Of a stretch of 64,000 nucleotides of DNA, positions 21,874-33,102 are shown piece after piece. The notes beneath the pieces are model-generated. The model did no database searches. It had not been told where the DNA came from and saw only the letters and a list, made by a program, of their open reading frames with translations. The position numbers were made by a program, and so were the translations under genes. This stretch comes from Isoetes taiwanensis (Eukaryota > Streptophyta > Lycopodiopsida > Isoetales > Isoetaceae), in contig JAJEKV010000139.1 in assembly GCA_021234155.1 (NCBI GenBank), positions 1,594,729 through 1,658,728 of the forward strand. Direction: 5' to 3'. The stretch's first letter is position 1; each line of letters opens with the position of its first letter.

Positions 21874-22332
21874 TTACCGACATTGGCCTCCTAAGATGTG
21901 ATACGCCTTACGCACGACTTGGCTTACTAAAGCCATGGTTTCCAGGTGGGTCTCCTGCTTCATCTTAGGCTTAAGCTCATTCCAGAATTTTTTGGGATCT
22001 GCTATAGTGTCACGGATCAGCTCCTGCTGTCTCTGATACACATACTTTTTCTTTTTTGATTTCGTGAGTGCAAAATATTCTTTCTTTAATCTCTGTCTAT
22101 CTTTCCCCCTTGCCTGCTTAAATGCCTCTCTTTTTGCTCTACAAGACGCATCAAACCAACTATTGCATGGCAACCCCTTCATCTTTCTACGTGAGACAAA
22201 ACAATCAGTGGCAACATCTAGAACTAACTCTGCAATCTTGTCACTTAATTTATCAGTGTCGCTGGGCCAATTTGTTGTGGAGGCTCTTGCCTCACACTTC
22301 TTCATATAGCTTTCCACTTTATGATATTTCAT
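21874..22332 (-). CDS. LINE ORF2 linker between endonuclease and RT
   Basis: A 152-residue open frame, basic and helical: NSWFDASCRAKREAFKQAR, KKEYFALTKSKKKKYVYQRQ and DPKKFWNELKPK. This is the usual connector between endonuclease and RT in L1-like and CR1-like LINEs. It is part of ORF2 rather than a separate gene; the ATG shown is internal. Confidence 0.7.
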   Translation of the reverse strand: MKYHKVESYMKKCEARASTTNWPSDTDKLSDKIAELVLDVATDCFVSRRKMKGLPCNSWFDASCRAKREAFKQARGKDRQRLKKEYFALTKSKKKKYVYQRQQELIRDTIADPKKFWNELKPKMKQETHLETMALVSQVVRKAYHILGGQCR

Positions 22333-23205
22333 AATGTTATCACGAGGCTTAGAGACACAACGCGTGCTGGTGGCATGTGTAATTCTTGGTGCTTAACACA
22401 ACCGTTATCGATTGTATGATCCGAGATCTTTTCCATCTCTTCCCCTATAGACATATGTAACACCTGTTCTGCAAACTGGGATGTAGCAAGAACGAGATCA
22501 ACAACACTTGCATTTCTGCATGTGCACTTACCTGTACCTGGAAACCTCTGTGTGCCATTATAAACCAATAAATCAAGCCCGCTGCACATATTAAGCACAT
22601 GGTTGCCTTGGGGTGTAGGCCATCTTATTCTATCTGCCGTGGTTCTACTCCATCCTTCCCTCGATACTTCCTTATCATCAAGCATCTCAACCCATACGGG
22701 ATCCCTTCCATGCTAGCGATAGCTAGCTTGTTTGGTAGCAATGCGCCGCTTGAAATCTCCTAATAAGAGAACATCACCATCCGGCAAACAATGAAAGCAC
22801 ATCTTGTTCTAAGCTAAAAAGGGTCATCCCAATCCGGTGGTCTGAAGTCATAAAGGTGATTCTCTCGGAAAGTAACATCCCGCCACAAAGATCTTACCTT
22901 TCCGCCTTGTAACTCCACCCAAATATGTCAGCAATGATCCTCTCTCATTCATTATTTTCACCGGGTGTTTCATGCCCCCACCTTATATAGCATGCAATCC
23001 CGCCATGTCCTTTTTAGGGCGCCCGATTGTGTTATTGTGCCAAACGGAGTGCAATTGTAAACCCATGTATGTCTGGTAAACCTTTTTCTTCATTTTCACA
23101 AGTTTCTAAGAAGAACAAAACATCTACATTTGAAAATAGATCATCTACTACATCTATTTTATACTGACTAATAGAATTTATGTTCCAACACATTATCCTA
23201 GTGGT
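22329..23205 (-). pseudogene. LINE apurinic-type endonuclease
   Basis: Close to 23,190 the frame reads IMCWNINSISQYKIDVV and then LFFLETCEN, with the catalytic Glu of the endonuclease/exonuclease/phosphatase fold. After breaks it continues in the open frame 22,685-22,329 with LDLLVYNGTQRFPG, ASVVDLVLA and ISDHTI, where the last His is catalytic. This enzyme nicks target DNA to prime reverse transcription. The frame shifts in the middle third. Confidence 0.7.
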
Positions 23206-23214
23206 CTCAAATAC

Positions 23215-23805
23215 CTATGCATTTTCTGGATTTTCCACCATGACCTTCCCCCGCCACCGATCGCTTTTTTTCCCCGCTTGCCTTGCTTCCTTGAGGATCT
23301 CGCACTTTTGTTCCTTGTACTCTTGAAACCGGTTCTTAGTAAGATCATCATTGATCCGCATCTTCTTTCCCTTGAGCATGGTCTTCTTTTTCAGTATATT
23401 AATCTTGTCTTCCTTTGATCTGAATTTGACAATAATGTGACGATCCCTATCAGTTTGCTTGCCAATCCGAAATGCATCTGTAATGCCTGAATCTATCACC
23501 GCCAGTTCATTTTCACAAAAGCCCGAACAATGTCTTTGGTCTTTTCTGCAGTGCATTCCGGGTATGCCAATCAAGCGGATGTTCAATGCTTTTTCTCTCC
23601 TTTCTTGCTCTTCTATAAAAGGCGATAATTGCTTTTTAGATTCCGAGATGTCCTTTTCTTCCTGCTCTTCCACATCATCTTCGCAATCACTATCTTCACT
23701 CAAAACCTCTTGCTTGAAAGCTTCAAATTCTGCTTTAATTCCCTTCTTGAACTGCTCTAATTCCATTATCATATTGTGTTGACATTTCTCCATACCTTTG
23801 CACAT
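23215..23805 (-). CDS. LINE ORF1 protein, L1-type (coiled coil plus RRM)
   Basis: A 196-residue frame. It has an N-terminal Glu/Lys-rich coiled coil (about residues 10-75), then NIRLIGIPG, AFRIGKQTDRDRHIIVKF, DKINILKKKTMLKG and MRINDDLTKNRFQEY. This order matches the L1 ORF1 (Transposase_22) layout: coiled coil, RNA-recognition domain, C-terminal domain. It coats element RNA and acts as a nucleic-acid chaperone. A frame shift separates it from a further N-terminal piece at 24,117-23,902 (SKLQRKLTGPGG), so the true start is probably near 24,117. Most flowering-plant L1 elements have a zinc-knuckle ORF1 instead, which makes this copy notable. Confidence 0.7.
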   Translation of the reverse strand: MCKGMEKCQHNMIMELEQFKKGIKAEFEAFKQEVLSEDSDCEDDVEEQEEKDISESKKQLSPFIEEQERREKALNIRLIGIPGMHCRKDQRHCSGFCENELAVIDSGITDAFRIGKQTDRDRHIIVKFRSKEDKINILKKKTMLKGKKMRINDDLTKNRFQEYKEQKCEILKEARQAGKKSDRWRGKVMVENPENA

Positions 23806-24318
23806 GAGCTAACAAGAAAGATTTCAAATCACTTTACCATGTTTTGGACGAGGCCTCCATTGATGTCTTCATAGATGTGGTTGAGAATTCCATGGCTGCC
23901 CTCATCCTCGCCAACGGCATCTAACAGATCTTGCTTGGTCACTGTACCCTCCGGGGCCGGTCAGTTTTCTCTGGAGCTTAGATAAAACCAGGTTCCTGTT
24001 TTCTTGATACTTCCGGCTCCCCACGCTTACGGCACCTGAGTTTAATGACGACCCCAAATCCTCGGTTCCCTCTTTTTGTTTCTCGCCAATTCCATCTATC
24101 ACCCGCTTTTTTGCCATTTGTCCTACTACCGGCCCCTCAGATATAGTCCCGGAAATGCCACTTACAGACTGTCAAACTGAATCAAAAGTATTGATGTTAT
24201 ACACCATTGGAAAGAGCTCGAAATAAGCTTTCCAACGAGCTTAACCCCAAGGTAACTGACAATCGTATGTGAGAGCTATGGCTTTACAAAGAAGGTTAGC
24301 GGGCCCAACGTCCAGCGT

Positions 24319-25113
<795 letters not shown>

Positions 25114-25122
25114 TTTAATTTT
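25114..25122 (+). repeat. MULE target-site duplication (left)
   Basis: TTTAATTTT, identical to 29,570-29,578. Confidence 0.8.
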
Positions 25123-25370
25123 GGAAATCAGTAAAAATACCCTTTGTATTTTGTCTAATTGTTAAAAGCCCTTAATTTTATTGTATTTGTCAAATTACCC
25201 TTCTATTTTCTACGTATCTTCATTTTCAGCAAACGGCGGTGGCGGGAAGCTACATCCGGTGGAGAAACGGCAATTCCGGTGGAGATTTGCCTATGTTTGG
25301 TGCGCAAGTTCAGATCCGGCAGATTTCTTAACCCTTGCCTTCTCAAATCCGGCAGATTTCTTCTGTGCCT
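25123..25370 (+). repeat. MULE left terminal inverted repeat
   Basis: It begins GGAAATCAGTAAAAATACCC. It matches the reverse complement of the right end over about 215 bases, including the GGTGGAGAAACGGCAATTCC stretch. It carries an extra insert of about 37 bases near 25,286-25,323 relative to the right copy. Confidence 0.9.
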
Positions 25371-25576
25371 ATTAAGTCAGCATTCTTAACCGTTGTATAT
25401 GAGAACGTATTTCCTTTTCACGAATTTTAATATTGAATTAGATACTGATACTCAAGGCACAGTTCCAGATATGATTAAGTCAGAATTCTTAACCGTTGTA
25501 TATGAGAACCTATTTCCTTTTCACAAATTTTACTATTGAATCAGATACTGATACTCAAGGCACAGTTCCAGACATG
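25371..25576 (+). repeat. Tandem duplication, 103-bp unit, just inside the MULE left end
   Basis: Two adjacent copies (25,371-25,473 and 25,474-25,576), each with TTCTTAACCGTTGTATATGA and GATACTGATACTCAAGGCAC. They differ at only a few positions. Confidence 0.9.
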
Positions 25577-25819
25577 ATTATTTGTCCAGGAAAATAATTC
25601 ACAAATGTCTGGCCTCACAAATATTGCCTCTCCACGAGTTTCAATGATGCAGTTGGTAGCTTGCAGGACACATGTAGTTGGTAGCTTGTTGTTGTCAAGC
25701 AAATCTGCAAAAAGGAAGGATAAGATCCTGTTATAGTAGACTGGAAGTCAACCTTTTGATCAACCAAAACTTTGCAAAAACAATAAAATGAAGATTAACA
25801 CATATATCAGTACCACAGA

Positions 25820-26260
25820 TCAGTCCGCGATCGCATTTCTGCAACTCTTGCGATTATGTCGTCCATATTGGCCACACCTAGAACACCGGTATGGCCGTAT
25901 TTCTTTGAAGCGGTCCTCAGTACGGATGCGTTTTTTCTTTGGCCGACCAGGTGGTTTACGTGTAGCAGGAGGTTTCAGATTAGTCTCCTCGTCCTCTCTC
26001 ACATCCTCAAAGGGAAAAACTGCACCTTCATATGAATCACGCCATGCTCTAAGGTAATACCCAGGATGTGCATAACTTTGCGGACGTTTCTTCAGCCATA
26101 AAATTGCTCCCACAGCATGAGCGCATGGGATTCCTCTATGTTGCCAAGCATAACAAGTACATGTATGGTGCACTAGATCAACTATTCGTCTGTGCTCTGG
26201 GGTGATTACCTCGAATACAATTCCATCTGATGGTAAAATTCTATACTGCCTTGCACGATT
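25820..26260 (-). pseudogene. MULE transposase C-terminus: SWIM zinc finger and zinc knuckle
   Basis: The frame reads RARQYRILPSDGIVFEV, then HTCTCYAWQHRGIPCAHAV, the SWIM CxCx(n)CxH finger. After a basic AT-hook-like PPGRPKKKRIR it reads CSRCGQYGRHNRKSC, a CCHC-like knuckle. This module follows the catalytic core in plant MuDR-type transposases and in their domesticated relatives (FAR1/FHY3, MUSTANG). Here it is about 1.6 kb away from the core because of inserted DNA. The frame extends above the ATG at 26,173. Confidence 0.85.
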
Positions 26261-26269
26261 AGTCGATTC

Positions 26270-27360
26270 TGTTATGCACTCAATCTATGGTGATCTATCT
26301 CTGTTTACACCTGTATGCACTTGTGCTCTTGCACATTCCATCTGCCCAGCCATTGAGCTCGCTTTCCCTTCTAGCAGGCCCCATTTCCATGGTATAAGCC
26401 AGGTTCAGAGGATGAGCATCGTCCATATTGATCACGTCTGAAAGTAGATGTGGCGATCAAGAGCTGTCCTCTGAAGAGACAAGAAACATGTCTCCTGCAA
26501 TAGGATTTGATATGAAACTGTGGCTTCACCCCCAATGTCGTGCTATGAAGGCTTTTTGCACCTGCTCCAAGTCATTCCAGGTAGCGAGAGACACCCTCAG
26601 ACTTCGACCCCATATAAAAGGACGAGCTCCACTAAGACTCGAAACAGGTGCAACGGATGGGTCCAATCATACAGCTCTGCTCTGTGACTGTTCTTCTGCA
26701 TTGCATATAGTGCATTCCAGCCTGTTGTCGCTCGTAGCCGAATGGGAGTGTTCCAGTGCATAGTAGAAGTAAACTTCGCTCCCAAATATTTGTAGGTGGG
26801 TGCCACTTCCAAATTTTCCCCCGGTAATCGAAGAAGGAGCTCTTAGATGATATGAAGACGATATGAGAACCACCTTAGTCTTGATCAGGTTGACATGCAT
26901 GTCGCCTGACAGAATGTGTCTAGGGCATCGAGATGGCTCCGCCGAAGTGTAAGCTAGAAGATCCGCATCATCATTATATATTAGCTACCCAGCGATTTGG
27001 TGCAAGAGGCGAGCTCCATCGCCTCCATTACCAGCAAGCCGATTCTTTAAATAATCAATGTAAAGCTCAAACAGTGTTGGAGCAAAAGGGCATCCCTCGC
27101 GGACCCCTATATTGCTATCAAATAGTTGGCGTGCAGGCAAGTGGCCTAAATATGTCTCATATAGCCTGTACACTACATTCTGCTTATCTGTAGAGACACC
27201 CAGCTGTCGCAATCTTGCCCATAGCTTTTCCGGAGGCATAGTGTTAAAGGCCTTGGCAAAGTCCACGAAGCAACAATACATGTCTTGCCAACGGATCTTG
27301 CTGTCTTCAACCAGAGCCTGCAGTGTGAAGATGTGATCAATGATTGAGTGCCAGGGCGTT
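26270..27360 (-). mobile_element. LINE fragment F nested in the MULE
   Basis: On the minus strand: HSIIDHIFTLQALVED, CCFVDFAKAFNTMPP (first catalytic Asp), NIGVREGCPFAPTLFELYID, then a degraded catalytic box (YNDDADLLA near 26,955), LIKTKVVLI, YKYLGAKF and LYGVEV. It ends with LEQVQKAF and ILLQET-like pieces near 26,420-26,560. It starts abruptly at about 27,360 next to AT-rich DNA and ends near 26,270 where MULE protein resumes. It is a 5'-truncated insertion on the same strand as the transposase. Confidence 0.75.
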
Positions 27361-27837
27361 GTATTATACATATTTAACGTACTAATACCATATTGTACCT
27401 CTTGTTTAAAAAGTACTTCAAATACATTTCTTCGAATTATAAAATACTGATTCAATACGTAAAATATGTACCTTACATATAATACTTTACTTCTTATAAT
27501 TTTTTGAAACTATTATTTTCTATATTATAGTTGAAATACGCAATAACATTTCATAGGAAAAGAACTTCAAGTTTTAAATAACAATCCAAAATATATTACT
27601 CCAGAAAATTAAGTTTTCCTCAAGGTTTTCAATTCAAAATATATCTACTTAAGAGTTATTTTTCATATTCATTGTGTCATGTTGTGCTTGTTATACATTT
27701 GGCCTCGGGATAACGGTATTAAGTGCAAAGTCGAAGACCCCACAACGTTGTTCCTAATTGACCTAAAATAGAAAATGTTAATTCAAGTAACGGCCAACGT
27801 TAGTTCCAAAACTGCACAATCAGATAAAGATAATACC

Positions 27838-28600
27838 TCAAGGAAACTCTCTCTGACCTGCAGATTCCCATGCTTGCTTCGCTTCAGTACCCCGTATGTG
27901 AAACCTCTCCATCAATGCCTGTCTAATATCAATGAGCATAGCAATTATAGGCTTCTCCCTTGCATTCAATAATAGAGAATTCAAAGACTCTGATATGTTA
28001 GAGGTCAAATGACCAAACCGATGCCCCTGGAAGTGTGCAGTAGCCCAGCTATTTGGTGGTGTGGTTTCTAATAACCAATCTGTTGCTGCATTATTCAAAT
28101 TCCTCATCTTACTTATTTGCTCTTCATATTCAGGGACTGTGTTTACTCGTGCAGCCTCCCAGAAGAAATGCAAAAACTCAGCGTTGTTGCATTTTTTCTT
28201 CAAATTTGCTTCGAGATGCCTCATGCAGTATGCATTTGGAAAGCCAGGAAAAACATCATGAAGGGCCTCTTGCAAACCTTTGTCTCTATCTGATACAAAT
28301 GTGAGACTTGAGTCCACCTGCAAGCTATTGCGTAAATGCTGTAGAAACCATACCCAATTCTCTGTGTTTTCATTGTCAATGACCCCGAATGCGATAGGGA
28401 AAAGACTACCTGTGGCATCAATACCTGTAGCACAAATGAGATGACCTAGGTATTTCCCAGTTAGAAAAGTGCCATCTAATCCCACAAAGGCCTACAACTC
28501 AAAAAGCTACCAAACATGCTCCGTAGGCAAAGAATAACCTCAGAAAAACGCCCATTGCTCTCCTCAAGAGCAACTCTACTTCTTGGATTGCTTTTTTCTA
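27838..28600 (-). pseudogene. MULE transposase (MuDR family), catalytic part
   Basis: The open frame 28,485-27,838 (215 residues) reads VGLDGTFLTGKYLGHL with the first catalytic Asp, then FVSDRDKGL with the second Asp, AYCMRHLEANLKKK with the Cys-His pair typical of MULEs, and SNISESLNSLLLNAREKP with the likely Glu. The upstream frame (to about 28,600) gives SRVALEESNGRFSEV and GSFLSCRP, the usual lead-in, separated by a missing base near 28,490. The enzyme cuts at the terminal inverted repeats. A splice-like boundary near 27,835 precedes AT-rich sequence and then the LINE insertion. Confidence 0.85.
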
Positions 28601-29329
28601 AAAGCTTCCTCGGCGAATAAGGCTTGTAATTTTCTCAGAACCTCTTCTCAGAATCTCCATTAATGATGCCCATAGCTATTTCCTTTGCATTGTAAGCAAC
28701 TCAGATATGTTACAAGAACGCCAAACTTCTCTACGAAAGTCATCTATCAACTCAGTTGGCTTATAATGAGGATGTTCTCTGAACTTTTCCCCGTATTTTC
28801 TTTGCCAACCAACTAGCCGATGCTTCTTTATTGCTCAACTGCTGGTTGCCACGACACCCTTATGCACTCCTACCGAAAGCTTAATCATACATCTTGGGCC
28901 TTCACCAATCAAAGAAGCAAATAAGTGCCATGTGCAATTTCATCATCCGTAGAATTTGACCCTAAAACCGTGATCTATCGATTTAATAACTTTGAATTCA
29001 AGTATGATGCAATGGCATCCGTGGCGAATCCGCATTTTTGACCTCAATCAATGAATCAAATATCGCTCCTTTAACTAGCTCCATATTTCTTAACCCTTGT
29101 AAAAATTCCTCAAGCATTGGAAAGAAAAGGGAAAAAAAAAGAACACCAGAAAAAAACAATGTGCAAAATTTAATTTAAGCAAGTACTGCTATCCGAATTC
29201 CCTTTCTCCAAAATCTCTATAAACGATGAAAGAATACAGAAATAAAAAGCATGCAAAAACCAAAACTTACCTGTTCTTGAAGAATGGACTTGCTTTTTAT
29301 GAATCGGATGGGAGAGAATTCTGAGAGGA

Positions 29330-29569
29330 GTGTAGAACACTGCCGAATTCTGAGAGGAGGCACAGAAGAAATCTGCCGGATTTGAGAAGGCAAGGGTTAA
29401 GAAATCTCCACCGGAATTGCCGTTTCTCCACCGGATGTAGCTTCCCGCCACCGCCGTTTGCTGAAAATGAAGATACGTAGAAAATAGAAGGGTAATTTGA
29501 CAAATACAATAAAATTAAGGGCTTTTTAACAATTAGACAAAAATACAAGGGTATTTTTACAAATTTCCC
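29330..29569 (-). repeat. MULE right terminal inverted repeat
   Basis: Reverse complement of the left end, reading GGAAATTTGTAAAAATACCC from 29,568 inward. The 9-bp flank TTTAATTTT follows at 29,570. Confidence 0.9.
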
Positions 29570-29578
29570 TTTAATTTT
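29570..29578 (+). repeat. MULE target-site duplication (right)
   Basis: TTTAATTTT, identical to 25,114-25,122. Confidence 0.8.
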
Positions 29579-29579
29579 T

Positions 29580-32500
29580 GATTAAAACCTCTCTTTTTTT
29601 CCAACCAAAATTTTGTAAAAACCATTTGCCAATGTAATGAGTTCTTATAGACTCGATAAGCTATCTTCTTTTAATATAAAAACAAGAAGCTCAACATTAA
29701 GTAGAACAATCCGTATCTTCTTAATTTGCTACGTAATCAAATAGTTCCATTGATTAGCTGGAAAATTTATTAAACCATTAAAGCTTCAGTACCATCGCCA
29801 TCTTACCTTAGCTATCATAAGTACCACTTTGGCTTCACTTCCCTTGACTTCCACGGGTCTCATACATAATCAGGGTCACTCAATTATGAGGCCATTCCTC
29901 AACTTCTTATTTATAAATTTAGCTTAATTATTAGGTTGTTACAATTCAAGCAAAAGGATTTAGTCTTCGTACCGGTTCATGGAAACTTGTTGTGCACACT
30001 CTCACAACCTTGGTGCTACATTAGCACATGCTTACACCATCCTCGACAACGCTTTTATCAACTTCAAATCTCTTTTCTTCCCATAGAGAAAGTTGCATGC
30101 TTCCATTAACTGAATTTAAGATCATTAGCTATGAAAGTGTATTTTTCCCAATAGAGTTCCATTTCCTTACCAAAGTTCCTTATTGATCAATCACGTTTTT
30201 ATACCGACACTAATAATACTTTCAATAGCATCCTGATCTGCAATTTAGATCCTAAGCATATCTCCCTTTGCTTGAAATCTCCCCAACCACCATCGCTTCA
30301 TGAATATATTTTTCTATGGACAATTCCAATGTCCATTAATTAGTATTTCTAAACTCCACATTATATTATTATTAGAATTCACTGTTCACCACAAATAAAT
30401 CCAACTTGAAATCAGATGGTCGATCTTATTAGATCACGTAGCATAGCCACAAGGGAGGCCTTCAGCCTCCAATTCCCAGCAGATCTGATCTGGCAAAAGC
30501 CTATGTACATCAAATTAGCCCTTCTGGCCATAATTTTGACCATCTCTGGTCGCTATCTCGTCATGACTGTGCCATCTTAAGGATCTATTTTCGATAGTTG
30601 TATCAGGAATCCAGCAAAACTAATTCTTCTAAGCTCTCTAGATGGCCAAATCTACCCTTCCAGACTGAATTCTGCCACTCAAAAGGCCCTTCTGACTTGT
30701 TTGGGGTTGTTCCTAATCATGCCAACGATTCTTTATATTATAGTTTTCTGGTTATTCCAGTCCCTACCTTCATTTCTCTACCAATCTTAAGAAATTTTGA
30801 CCAGTTTCAGATATTCTAAAACATCCTTTAGCATCATAATATCCATCAAGTCCTTTCTGATGGCTTACTTTGAACCATCCAGCCATGCCTTGGCAACTAA
30901 TGCGGACACCAAACCTTCAGTTTAACATAGCAATTGGATGCAGTTTAATCCCTCACTTCTATGTTAACCGTAATAGTACTTACACAGTGCGTAATAATTC
31001 TTATTAGGCCAAGATGAATACCAAATAGCCTAAACATCCCCTATGTAAGCTGTAAACCACCCATCTCTTTTTGTGTCCTTGGCTTGCAAATAGAGATCCA
31101 GAATTCCCCTCACAGCCATAGCTCTTCCTTCACAATTGCTCCCAGCAAAAACCCCCAGATTGATTTATAATATGCTGTTGTATGTATAATTTTTTCATAC
31201 ATACCACATATGTATTGTCCAATGTAACAATCAATGTAATGACCACAATTACAATGTGCTTTCTCTACTTAACAAGGCATCGATACTTAGATTGGCATGC
31301 CTGCTGACACGCTAGGCGCTAGGCTCATCACATTCTTTCCTTCAAATTTTCAACCCATGTCCTCATGGGCGAGCAGAGAACATATGCTCCAATCCACGAC
31401 AATTATATTTCTTCTTTATAGTTTCAATTATTAGCGAAGCATATAAATTCTTACTGCTAGTATACACACGTCAATAGCTATCCTGGATTAGACTTCCAAA
31501 TGCTAGATTTGTATGCATTAATCCAAGATGCTTCTATTCTATTTACTAACATTCAACATAATTTATTTTCTTATGCATCATTGATTCTTCAATCAATCAC
31601 CACCAATATCAAGTGACTTGATCCAAAAGCCTTCCAATACAATCCAAGAACATCACTGTGCAAATGAAGAGCAACCCCGGTGTAAGGCTTACCCATCCAT
31701 TTAGAATCACTTCAAGAATGGTTCCTTGCACCTTACAATTGTGTTTTCTTCCAAAATATCCCTCCTTCCAGCTTAGCTTCAAAAATTAAACTATAAAAGA
31801 AGATACATAGTGCACTCAATTCTGACCCATCATCACTTTGTTTGTGATATCTCCCATATGTGGATGAATTTTGGCCTGATTAAACCCAATCCAAAAACCT
31901 TATTGAAAACTCTTTCCTAAAAGTAAAAATCGCCGACAAAGATAGGACTAACCGATATAGATCACCGAGACAAGACGACAAAGTTCAAAAAAAGTGCCCA
32001 AAAATTGCTCATAATCGCCTCCTTCCAGAAACCGCCTCCTTCCAAAACTCGATTTCGGCCATGAGCTTTGTATAAAACATATATCATCAAGCATGCATTA
32101 TTGGTATAATGCCCCAAAATACATCGTGCATAATATAGCTATAATGGGCCCATGATTGACCGCCAAGTATTCTATCCTTGAACGTGCTTTACGGTGGCGC
32201 TCCTAGACAATCGGCATAAACGGGTAGAAGTTGACTACTCATAAACTTCTAGAAATCTTGCCCACAGAACGTTACAATTTTTCATTGATTATAAAAAATA
32301 ATTTTCCAATTTAAATATATAACATAAAAAAGCATTAATAAATCACATCGCATTACCCTTCATTATTGCCGAGCCCCCGTTTACTAATTGAGTCGGCTAA
32401 AGTGAGAAAACAACAGGTCACCATCAATCCTAATGCATTCAATAATGAGATGCATAGAAACTTGGCATATACAAGCACGGGGAGCCAGTGAAAACATATC

Positions 32501-33039
32501 AAAATCAGACATTGGCTACCCTTTAAAGGCTCTAAATTTGAGACAGTGACTACTCTTTAAGGCTCTAAAACTTCAAAAGCTATTGTCAAAATGTTATTGT
32601 CCAAAAACCAAACATTGACCGGTCAAAACTTGCCATCCTCACTTTTACCCACTCCTCTCTAAGGCTCAAAGTTATTGTCCAAACACTTTGTCCTAATCAA
32701 TAGCCATAACTGCAAAGCTAGTCCAATAAGAATTTACCTTCACCATACCATAGGACCCATGTATCATTACAAGCGGGCCAAATAAATGCACCTTAACATT
32801 CTTATGGAATCCTTTTTGTGGTGTTGCTAAGCTTCATAATATAACTTCATAGCTCAATCCTGAACCTCGTAAGTACGAGCTAGTGTCGTGTTAGAACCAC
32901 GGCCAAACCTCAAAATTCTTCTAAGTCTGTAGTGTGTAACTGTAGTGTGTAACGTGTTTTTTTATGGTTGTAACATGTCATCAAAAAATGCCAAGGATAT
33001 ACCAGAATATGCCACATAAACCCATGGTCGTCGACACTA
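29580..33039. other. Intergenic, no gene recognised
   Basis: AT-rich sequence without a convincing reading frame. A local repeat of CTTTAAGGCTCTAAA occurs near 32,520-32,570. Confidence 0.6.
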
Positions 33040-33102
33040 GCTAATATTTAAGACTCGATTCAATAGTCATGGCTAATATTTAAGACTCGATTCAATAGTC
33101 AT
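33040..33102 (+). repeat. Tandem repeat, 32-bp unit, two copies
   Basis: GCTAATATTTAAGACTCGAT with its following bases occurs twice in a row. Confidence 0.9.

Larger units (their letters stand above)
21170..24117 (-). mobile_element. LINE piece D: ORF1, endonuclease and first half of RT
   Basis: On the minus strand this copy runs from ORF1 (24,117-23,215) through an endonuclease (about 23,205-22,330), a linker and the first RT blocks. FLATWQFKRVIPLHK and PENYRMI near 21,690-21,600 start the RT. It ends at PTLFGLFIDQ near 21,200, the block before the catalytic box. Its RT end forms inverted arms with piece C. The missing 3' half is present as piece B on the other strand. Confidence 0.8.
25123..29569 (-). 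mobile_element. Mutator-like element (MULE) with TIRs and 9-bp target duplication
   Basis: The ends are long inverted repeats (about 25,123-25,370 and 29,330-29,569) sharing GTAAAAATACCCTT and most of the following 200 bases. TTTAATTTT flanks both sides (25,114-25,122 and 29,570-29,578), a 9-bp duplication typical of MULEs. The minus strand encodes a MuDR-type transposase and a SWIM zinc finger. A LINE fragment splits the coding region, so this copy is not autonomous as it stands. Confidence 0.92.

Noticed and set aside
18140..24117. Twin priming of a single LINE insertion
   Set aside because: Two separate 3' tails (18,140 and 20,707) are present; twin priming gives one.
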